Assembly (NCBI GenBank): GCA_933228675.1
Contig: OW121742.1
Location: 13,807,975 to 13,871,974 of the forward strand
Origin: Stomorhina lunata
Taxonomy: Eukaryota; Arthropoda; Insecta; Diptera; Rhiniidae
Reading direction: 5' to 3'
Length of the DNA: 64,000 nucleotides
This document shows positions 60,401 to 64,000 of the stretch, piece after piece. The first letter of the stretch is position 1. Each line of letters starts with the position of its first letter. The notes beneath the pieces are model-generated. The model was not told the DNA's origin and searched no databases. It was given only the letters and a program-made list of their open reading frames with translations. Both the position numbers and the translations under genes were made by a program.

Positions 60401-62674
60401 TAGAAAATTTTTGAAAAATTTCCTATAAAAATAGAAAATTTTTGAAAAATTTCCTATAAAAATAGAAAATTTTTGAAAAATTTCCTATAAAAATAGAAAA
60501 TTTTTGAAAAATTTCCTATAAAAATAGAAAATTTTTGAAAAATTTCCTATAAAAATAGAAAATTTTTGAAAAATTTCCTATAAAAATAGAAAATTTTTGA
60601 AAAATTTCCTATAAAAATAGAAAATTTTTGAAAAATTTCCTATAAAAATAGAAAATTTTTGAAAAATTTCCTATACAAATAGAAAATTTTTGAAAAATTT
60701 CCTATAAAAATAGAAAATTTTTGAAAAATTTCCTGTAAAAATAGAAAATTTTTGAAAAATTTCCTATAAAAATAGAAAATTTTTGAAAAATTTCCTATAA
60801 AAATAGAAAATTTTTGAAAAATTTCCTATAAAAATAGAAAATTTTTGAAAAATTTCCTATAAAAATAGAAAATTTTTGAAAAATTTCCTATAAAAATAGA
60901 AAATTTTTGAAAAATTTCCTATAAAAATAAAAAATTTTTGAAAAATTTCCTATAAAAATAGAAAATTTTTGAAAAATTTCCTATAAAAATAGAAAATTTT
61001 TGAAAAATTTCCTATAAAAATAGAAAATTTTTGAAAAATTTCCTATAAAAATAGAAAATTTTTGAAAAATTTCCTATAAAAATAGAAAATTTTTGAAAAA
61101 TTTCCTATAAAAATAGAAAATTTTTGAAAAATTTCCTATAAAAATAGAAAATTTTTGAAAAATTTCCTATAAAAATAGAAAATTTTTGAAAAATTTCCTA
61201 TAAAAATAGAAAATTTTTGAAAAATTTTCTATAAAAATAGAAAATTTTTGAAAAATTTCCTATAAAAATAGAAAATTTTTGAAAAATTTCCTATAAAAAT
61301 AGAAAATTTTTTTAAAATTTCCTATAAAAATAGAAAATTTTTTTAAAATTTCCTATAAAAATAGAAAATTTTTGAAAAATTTCCTATAAAAATAGAAAAT
61401 TTTTGAAAAATTTCCTATAAAAATAGAAAATTTTTGAAAAATTTCCTATAAAAATAGAAAATTTTTGAAAAATTTCCTACAAAAATAGAAAATTTTTTAA
61501 AAATTTTCTATCAAAATAGAACAGTTTTGAAAATTTTCCTATAAAAATAAAAAATTTCTGAAAAATTTCTTATAAAAATAGAAAATTTTTGAAAAATTTC
61601 CTATAAAAATAGAAAATTTTTGAAAAATTTCCTATAAAAATAGAAAAGTATTGAAAAATTTCCTATAAAAACAGAAAATTTTTGAAAAATTTCCCATAAA
61701 AATAGAAAATTTTTGAAAAATTTCCTATAAAAATAGAAAATTTTTGAAAAATTTCCTATAAAAATAGAAAATTTTTGAAAAATTTCCTATAAAAATAGAA
61801 AATTTTTGAATTTCCTATAAAAATAAAAAAATAAAAATTTTAGAAAAATTTCCTATAAAAAAGAAGAAATTTTTGAAAAATTTCCTATAAAAAAAAAATT
61901 TGAAAAATTTCCTATTAAAATAAGAAATTTTTGAAAAATTTCCTATAAAAATAAGAAATTTTTAAAAAATTTCTTATAAAAGTAAGAAATTAAAAAAAAC
62001 ACCTAATCCAATTTGCAGACATGGGTTTATGATGCAAAAATATGTGGTTTATCAAAACTGTCAAAATCAAACAACAAATTCACATTTTGGATGTAAAGAT
62101 TAAAGTAAATATTGAAACGCTGCAAAACTTTTTGGAAAAACTAAAATTTTTGTTTTAAATTTGTTGCCAGTTAAAGTTCCGTTTTGTAGATTTTTTGTTT
62201 GAAATCTATTTTTTGTATGACTGTTTGTAGATAAGTTTTATATTTTATACTATTTTCATATTTAGTAGCAAATAACAAATGTGTAAATTTTAAACCAAAT
62301 GTTCATGGGTTTGACAGTTGATTATTGTTTAAATGTTTTTTTTTTTCCTTTTAACACCAACACAATATTTCAGATATATTTAAGATAATTTATAATATAC
62401 AGTTAGTTAATATAAATTGTTGATAATATTTTTATTTTAAATCTTAAATGATGTACGATTTTATTTTTGTTTTACTTTTCTTTAGTGGGGAGAACAAAGG
62501 AATTGTACCCGCGCAGAAATGATATCATTTTATGATTCTGAAGGTAATGTTCCATTACATTCTGCGGTACATGGTGGTGACATCAAAGCAGTGGAATTGT
62601 GTCTTAATTCAGGAGCAAAAATTTCCAAACAGCAGCATGATTTATCTACTCCGGTACATTTGGCTTGTGCACAG
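30278..62674 (+). CDS. TrpA1: TRPA1 cation channel, N-terminal part (six exons, incomplete 3')
   Basis: Join of 30278-30451, 40987-41143, 41256-41346, 46787-46982, 55438-55545 and 62486-62674: 915 nt, 305 residues, phases 0, 1, 2, 0, 0, 0. TRPA1 is a plasma-membrane calcium-permeable channel of sensory neurons opened by electrophiles, irritants and, in some isoforms, heat. The window holds the N-terminal segment and the first ankyrin repeats; the remaining repeats, the six membrane segments and the pore lie to the right. Recognition rests on long near-identical stretches to the fly protein as I recall it, such as GRTAAHQAAARNRVNILSYI, HLATELNKVKTLRIMGKY and GEHGRTALHLAAIYDHEECA. No frameshift or stop in any exon. 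Introns 1, 3, 4 and 5 (10,535, 5,440, 8,455 and 6,940 bp) are loaded with satellites; intron 2 is 112 bp. Confidence 0.95.
30930..31135 (-). mobile_element. MITE family A, copy 1 (deleted, reverse)
   Basis: Inverted and shortened copy of the element at 47774-48043. The reverse complement shows TATAATATAAAGATGTTGC, a GGTAGTTTTGAAAA block (TGGTCGTTTTGAAAA in copy 2), then TATACCGGTTTTACTC and TATCCACTTTAATTT. The ends carry the family TIR (AATATAATATAAGGATATTA on the left). Lies in TrpA1 intron 1. Confidence 0.75.
31136..32169. other. TrpA1 intron 1, non-satellite part
   Basis: AT-rich intron sequence. A direct repeat of about 62 bases lies at 31524-31586 and 31654-31715 (AGGGTTAAAATATTTTTT ... 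AAATAAATACTTTTATGC), 130 bases apart. No exon seen. Confidence 0.55.
32170..34490. repeat. 29-bp satellite array (AAGTAAATTTTTGAAAAATT type), TrpA1 intron 1
   Basis: About 80 units, mostly 29 bp: AAAAAGTAAATTTTTGAAAA plus ATTTCCTAT. A block of about 735 bases is duplicated: the odd stretch with a long A run, TTTGAAAAATTTTTTATAAA and AAAATTACTATAAAAATT occurs at about 33270-33360 and again at about 34005-34105, with matching variant units around it. So multi-unit segments, not just single units, are being copied. Confidence 0.95.
34910..35517. repeat. Inverted repeat split by a hAT MITE
   Basis: CGATGTGTTAAAAAACTA at the left and its reverse complement TAGTTTTTTAACACATCG at the right flank the sequence TAGCTGTGTC. 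After removal of the MITE and one target duplication, these form an 18-bp stem with a 10-base loop, with further weaker pairing outside. Confidence 0.8.
34940..35487. mobile_element. hAT-type MITE with 8-bp target duplication
   Basis: Begins TAGTGATGGGACAAGGGTAA and ends with the inverted form of TAGAGATGGGTTTAGACCTG. The flanks carry a perfect 8-bp duplication GCTGTGTC (34932-34939 and 35488-35495). TAGNGATGGG-like ends and 8-bp duplications are standard for hAT elements. Many GGTAAATACCC motifs lie near both ends as sub-terminal repeats. 548 bases; the 83-codon ORF at its left end is not a transposase. Confidence 0.92.
35518..37012. other. TrpA1 intron 1, non-satellite part
   Basis: AT-rich intron sequence with a short CAGA microsatellite at about 36143-36163. 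No exon or mobile element recognised. Confidence 0.5.
37013..37255. mobile_element. GC-rich-ended MITE with 7-bp target duplication
   Basis: Left end AAGGTAGAAGGCCAATGAAC then GCGGCAAGCAGCTGCGGGCGGC; right end (reverse complement) AAGGTACAAGGCCAATACAG then GCGACATGCGGCTGCGGGCGGC. Direct repeats TATACTT flank it (37006-37012 and 37256-37262). The ends are the most GC-rich spots in the window. The ORF at 37070-37438 runs from the MITE into the satellite and is not a gene. Confidence 0.88.
37285..39486. repeat. Highly homogeneous 31-bp satellite array (TTAACGAAAA type), TrpA1 intron 1
   Basis: From about 37550 to 39480 there are about 62 nearly identical units: AACGAAAATTTTTCTATAGA plus AAAATTTTTTT. 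Only a handful of differences are visible (one T short at two places, CGAACATT and TTGTATAG once each). Each unit contains a 24-base perfect palindrome centred on CTATAG. Units at 37285-37540 are an older variant (TTATCGAAAA). Such homogeneity points to very recent amplification. Confidence 0.97.
39487..40880. repeat. Duplicated satellite-derived segment, TrpA1 intron 1
   Basis: Two copies in tandem of a roughly 660-730 base segment. Each starts with AAAATGTTTACGTTACAAA, then TTGCTTTAATTTCTGGTGTA and GCAGAAAATTTTTTGCTATA (39487 and 40148), and continues into degenerate TTTTTCGTTATAAAAATTTT repeats of about 30 bases. Orientation and unit length drift along it. It ends about 100 bases before exon 2. 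Confidence 0.85.
40987..41143 (+). CDS. TrpA1: TrpA1 coding exon 2
   Basis: Acceptor TATTTCCAG, donor GTAAGAC, 157 nt, ends in phase 1. Encodes AAEAGNLDDFKRLYMADNSR, then LYLQDGKGRTAAHQAAARNR and VNILSYIRDQNG: the start of the ankyrin domain with the first complete repeat (GRTAAHQAAARNRVNIL). Continuation of the frame upstream of the acceptor is open by chance but is intron. Confidence 0.95.
41256..41346 (+). CDS. TrpA1: TrpA1 coding exon 3
   Basis: 91 nt after a 112-nt intron. Acceptor TTTTTTTTAAG, donor GTAAGT, enters in phase 1 and leaves in phase 2. Encodes DFNIRDNAGNTPLHMAVECD and SYEALDFLLS, the second ankyrin repeat (NTPLHMAVE). Too short for an ORF call, but the phases and homology are unambiguous. 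Confidence 0.93.
41347..41919. other. TrpA1 intron 3, non-satellite part
   Basis: Intron sequence from the GTAAGT donor at 41347 to the start of the satellite. No exon or mobile element recognised; the exon-3 ORF reads on into it by chance. Confidence 0.6.
41920..46735 (+). repeat. Large 31-bp satellite array (AGGAAATTTTTCAAAAATTT type), TrpA1 intron 3
   Basis: About 150 visible units of 31 bp: AGGAAATTTTTCAAAAATTT plus CTTATTTTTAT, interrupted by a 200-N gap. It is the exact reverse complement of the unit filling intron 5 (56040-58345) and 12431-14225. Higher-order variants: GGATATTTTTCAAA with TTTCCTATTTTTA recurs at about 43570-43640 and 43720-43750. It ends about 50 bases before exon 4, leaving only TTTTTTCACCCCAG as the acceptor tract. 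Confidence 0.97.
44315..44514. other. Assembly gap (200 N)
   Basis: Exactly 200 N inside the intron 3 satellite. A round number usually means a scaffolding gap of unknown size, so the true array and intron are likely longer. The reverse ORF crossing it is an artefact. Confidence 0.98.
46787..46982 (+). CDS. TrpA1: TrpA1 coding exon 4
   Basis: 196 nt. Acceptor CACCCCAG, donor GTATGC (weak consensus). The first base completes an Ile codon from exon 3; ends in phase 0. Encodes PVNTSILNEKKQAPVHLATE, then LNKVKTLRIMGKYGDSIDIQ and QGGEHGRTALHLAAIYDHEE: ankyrin repeats with APVHLATE and GRTALHLAA cores. Confidence 0.95.
46983..47773. other. TrpA1 intron 4, first part
   Basis: AT-rich intron sequence with an ATATGCAAATATATGCAG segment at about 47490 that is shared with about 24813. 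No exon recognised. Confidence 0.5.
47774..48043 (+). mobile_element. MITE family A, copy 2
   Basis: 270 bases with TIRs of about 38-40: left CTAAGCCAAAGACTATAATA then TAAAGATGTTGCACTTCC; right (reverse complement) CTTAGCGAAAGACAATATAA then TATAAAGATATTGCACTCCC. No ORF of note. Other copies lie at 30930-31135 (reverse) and 55692-55976. TIR class and target duplication not determined. Confidence 0.85.
48044..48957. other. TrpA1 intron 4, middle part
   Basis: Mixed-composition intron sequence. An imperfect inverted repeat of about 38-base arms lies at 48485-48578 (AAAAATGTGTTATA on the left, its complement on the right). The reverse ORF at 48239-48475 (78 codons) has reasonable composition but no motif I recognise; it may be a transposon remnant. 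Confidence 0.5.
48958..49241 (+). mobile_element. tRNA-derived SINE with 13-bp target duplication
   Basis: The head GAAGCGCCGTGGTATAGCAG contains an A-box-like TGGTATAGCAGG (48969-48980); the B box AGTTCGATCCC is at 49013-49023. The body ends in an AT-rich (TA)n tail. Perfect direct repeats TAACCTTATAAAT flank it (48945-48957 and 49242-49254). Another copy, reversed, is at 1763-1980. The head would give RNA polymerase III transcription; mobilisation would depend on a LINE partner not identified here. Confidence 0.9.
49653..50951 (+). mobile_element. Tc1/mariner-superfamily element (DD37E type), decayed
   Basis: The ends match as inverted repeats: left AAGAGTGTTCTAAA and right (reverse complement) AAGAGTGCTCTAAA, each next to TA (49651-49652 and 50952-50953). 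1299 bases, carrying one broken transposase. It has inserted into the fly repeat that continues at 50954 (CATAGCTCCCATATAA modules). Confidence 0.9.
49801..50820 (+). pseudogene. DD37E Tc1-like transposase, frameshifted
   Basis: The first frame (to about 50345) reads NGLRKKVRENIIKTF, WTFKKIAKNLKVDPRTVSNA (helix-turn-helix), KPGSGRKKG (GRPR-like), TCCVMDDETYVLADF (first Asp). The frame shifts near 50345 to KKFLVWQAICSCGKRSKVFV and SGTINTEIYIKECLQKRLLP, then shifts again near 50515 to WPDLASCHYGKKALEWYSKN (second Asp) and NPPNCPELWPVERYWALVKK (Glu), ending at the stop at 50820. There are 37 residues between the second Asp and the Glu of PVE, the spacing of the DD37E group known from mosquitoes. 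At least two frameshifts, so inactive. Confidence 0.88.
50954..51960. repeat. Tandem modules with CATAGCTCCCATATAA, about 150-190 bp
   Basis: A block with AAATCGGTTCACATTTAACC then ATAGCTCCCATATAA recurs at about 51003, 51155, 51330, 51525, 51710 and 51865, separated by related sequence with GTCCGTCTGTCCGTT-type and ACAAAATTTTACA-type pieces. Sequences of this kind are common in fly intergenic DNA. The ORFs here (51149-51388, 51369-51632) follow the repeat and are not genes. The left part of the same repeat probably lies at about 49580-49650, before the Tc1 insertion. Confidence 0.8.
51961..53639. other. TrpA1 intron 4, part with 110-bp direct repeats
   Basis: No exon found. Two identical 110-base copies at 52704-52813 and 53405-53514 (start AGTTAATTAAGAGATTTTTG, end AAACCATTTAAACCAATATG) enclose 591 bases. 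The enclosed part repeats CTGGAACGTCAC (52829, 52980 and 53169) and a variant CTGGAACAACAC (53192). Confidence 0.85.
53640..54770. repeat. 31-bp satellite array (AAAATTTTGAAAATTTTTCT type), TrpA1 intron 4
   Basis: About 36 nearly identical units of 31 bp: AAAAATAGAAAAATTTTGAA plus AATTTTTCTAT. Two units are shortened (near 53880 and 54360), and CGTT-free variants such as AATGTTGAAA occur at 54600-54640. High homogeneity suggests recent growth. Confidence 0.96.
54771..55437. other. TrpA1 intron 4, last part
   Basis: Non-repetitive intron sequence of mixed composition up to the acceptor GATTATAG. The ORF at 55044-55244 has no motif. The 55325 ORF covers exon 5 by reading through the intron. 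Confidence 0.55.
55438..55545 (+). CDS. TrpA1: TrpA1 coding exon 5 (GC donor)
   Basis: 108 nt, 36 codons, phase 0 at both ends. Acceptor TTATAG, donor CAG-GCAAGT at 55546, a GC splice donor with otherwise ideal consensus. Encodes ITEFGACPRRPCNNGYYPIH, then EAAKNASSKTMEVFFQ: an ankyrin repeat with GYYPIHEAAKN. The next exon starts WGEQRNCTRAEM, the expected continuation of the family, so the GC donor is the real boundary. Confidence 0.95.
55692..55976 (+). mobile_element. MITE family A, copy 3
   Basis: Aligns with 47774-48043: GGTCGTTTTGAAAAGTCCCA, GCTTTTACTTTAATTCGGAA, AGCTAAGGCACACACACATG and GTATGGAGTGCAATTTATAT are shared with small changes. The left TIR is degraded and the right TIR partly preserved. 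Starts about 150 bases downstream of exon 5, in intron 5. Bounds are approximate. Confidence 0.78.
56040..58345 (-). repeat. 31-bp satellite array (AAATTTTTGAAAAATTTCCT type), TrpA1 intron 5
   Basis: About 74 units; in + orientation GAAATTTTTGAAAAATTTCC plus TATAAAAATAA, the reverse complement of the intron 3 unit. The marker ACAAATTTCTGACAAAATTT then GTTTGAAAACATGTTTTTAA recurs at about 56960, 57110 and 57720, so blocks of about 150 and 610 bases have been duplicated. The reverse ORF at 56857-57111 is a repeat translation. Confidence 0.96.
58346..59029. other. TrpA1 intron 5, spacer between arrays
   Basis: Non-repetitive AT-rich intron sequence. The reverse ORF at 58795-59064 is hydrophobic low-complexity sequence, not a gene. 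Confidence 0.5.
59030..61995 (-). repeat. 31-bp satellite array (TAGAAAATTTTTGAAAAATT type), TrpA1 intron 5
   Basis: About 90 units. The left third (59030-59880) is degenerate, with AAGAAA units like those at 56040-58345; from about 59930 to 61800 the units are nearly identical and carry TAGAAAA in place of TAAGAAA. A gradient from old to young units is therefore visible. Confidence 0.96.
61996..62485. other. TrpA1 intron 5, last part
   Basis: Non-repetitive intron sequence ending in the pyrimidine-rich acceptor TTTTACTTTTCTTTAG. No exon or element recognised. Confidence 0.6.
62486..62674 (+). CDS. TrpA1: TrpA1 coding exon 6
   Basis: 189 nt, 63 codons. Acceptor TTTCTTTAG, donor GTGAGT at 62675, phase 0 at both ends. 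Encodes WGEQRNCTRAEMISFYDSEG, NVPLHSAVHGGDIKAVELCL, NSGAKISKQQHDLSTPVHLA and CAQ: two further ankyrin repeats (VPLHSAVHGG and TPVHLACAQ). The coding region continues past the right edge. Confidence 0.95.
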
Positions 62675-62699
62675 GTGAGTGATGACTAAAAAAGTATAG

Positions 62700-64000
62700 T
62701 CAAAACTTTCTTATTCATAAGAAAATTTTTCAAAATTTTTTTATTTTTGCTTATTAATAGGAAATTTTTCAAAATTTTCTGATTTATAGGAAAATTTAAA
62801 AATTTTTTTTTATTTTTAGAAAAATTTATCATTGAAAATTTTTTTTATAGAAAACATTTCATTGAAAATTTTCCTTATAGAAAAAAATTTCATTGAAAAT
62901 TTTTCTTATAGAAAAAATTTCATTGAAAATTTTCCTTTAGAAAAATTTTCCTTTAGAAAAATTTTCATTGAAAATTTTCCTTTAGAAAAATTTTCATTGA
63001 AAATTTTCCTTTAGAAAAATTTTCATTGAAAATTTTCCTTTAAAAAAATTTTCATTGAAAATTTTTCTTATAAAAAAAAAATTTAATTGAAAATTTTTCT
63101 TATAGAAAAAATTTCATTGAAAATTTTTCTTATAGAAAAAAATTTAATTGAAAATTTTTCTTATAGAAAAAATTTCATTGAAAATTTTTCTAATAGAAAA
63201 TATTTCATTGAAAATTTTTCTTATAGAAAAAATTTCATTGAAAATTTTTCTTATAGTAAAAATTTAATTGAAAATTTTTCTTATAGAAAAAATTTCATTG
63301 AAAATTTTTCTTATAGAAAAAATTTCATTGAAAATTTTTCTTATAGAAAAAATTTCATTGAAATTTTTTTTTTTTTTTAAATTTCTTTGAAAATTTTCCT
63401 TTAGAAAAATTTCTTTGAAAATTTTTCTAATATAAAAAATTTCATTGAAAATTTTTCTTACAGAAAATATTCTTTGAAAATTTTTTTTATAGAAAAAATT
63501 TCATTAAAAATTATTAACCGAAAAAATTTCACTGAAAATAGTTTTTATATTATTTTTAGGAAAATTTTTAAAATTTTCTTCTTTATAGAAAAGTTTTCAA
63601 AATTTTCAAAATTTTCAAAATTTTCTTATTTATAGAAAAATTTTCAAAATTTTCTTATTTATTTGAAAATTTTATTTTTTTATTGAAAAATTTTCTTAAA
63701 GAACAAATTTCATTGCAAATTTTTTTATAGAAAAAATTAAATTAAAAATTTTTCTTATAGAAAAAATTCATTGAAAATTTTTCTTATAGAAAACATTTCA
63801 TTGAAAATTTTCCTTTAGAAAAATTTTTATTGAAATTTTTTCTTATATTCTTATAAAAAAAAATTCTATAAAAAATGTTTCTTATAGAAAAAATTTCATT
63901 GCAAATGTTTCTATAGAAAAAATTTCTACAAAAAAAATTTTATTAAATTTCTTTGAAAATTTTTCTATAGAAAAAATTTCATTCAAAATTTTTCTTACAG
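62700..64000. repeat. 31-bp satellite array (TTTCATTGAAAATTTTTCTT type), TrpA1 intron 6
   Basis: About 40 units: TATAGAAAAAATTTCATTGA plus AAATTTTTCTT. A sub-block with CCTTTAG (62930-63050) has partly different unit length. Forward ORFs at 62832-63014 and 63087-63380 are repeat translations (recurring KNFIENFSYR) and not genes. It starts about 30 bases after exon 6 and runs off the window. Confidence 0.95.

Noticed and set aside
62832..63380. Forward ORFs with repeating KNFIENFSYR peptides
   Set aside because: 31-bp satellite read in frame; the peptide period follows the DNA repeat.

Overview
The window looks like a nuclear region of a higher (probably calyptrate, blowfly/house-fly-like) dipteran. 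It is very AT-rich and has fly-type non-LTR retrotransposons, mariner/Tc1 elements and MITEs. Its only clear host gene has the ankyrin exons of fly TrpA1. The species is an inference; a fly genome is well supported by the gene and the transposons.

The host gene is the 5' part of TrpA1 (TRPA1 cation channel, + strand). Six coding exons can be placed with consistent splice phases: 30278-30451, 40987-41143, 41256-41346, 46787-46982, 55438-55545 and 62486-62674. They encode 305 residues: the N-terminal segment and the first ankyrin repeats. The rest of the gene lies beyond the right edge. Four of the five complete introns are 5.4-10.5 kb and are largely made of 29-31 bp AT-rich tandem repeats. 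The intron after exon 5 has a GC donor.

Layout. 1-4230: 29-bp satellite, split by a TIR element (1239-2549) that carries a tRNA-derived SINE. 4231-5495: no gene, with a possible TATA/Inr promoter. 5496-11938: a long-TIR DNA transposon with a spliced, DDE-like protein, interrupted by a 3.4-kb LINE (7458-10879). 11939-21500: satellites, a truncated Jockey-like LINE (18197-20221) and a 16-bp minisatellite. 22056-24749: tandem repeats, a MITE and a decayed mariner. 25856-27880: a 19-bp minisatellite rich in TGACTCA. 28045-29900: 31-bp satellite. 30278-64000: TrpA1, with its introns holding satellites, MITEs, a hAT MITE, a SINE and a decayed DD37E Tc1-like element.

Roughly 45% of the window is tandem repeat. 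Most arrays keep a 31-bp period although their sequences differ, and most units have a dyad-symmetric AnTn core. The observations I rate highest are the TGACTCAGCA-rich array 2.4 kb upstream of the TrpA1 start exon, the oppositely oriented copies of one satellite on either side of TrpA1 exons 4-5, and the nested transposon whose protein belongs to a widespread but uncharacterised arthropod family.
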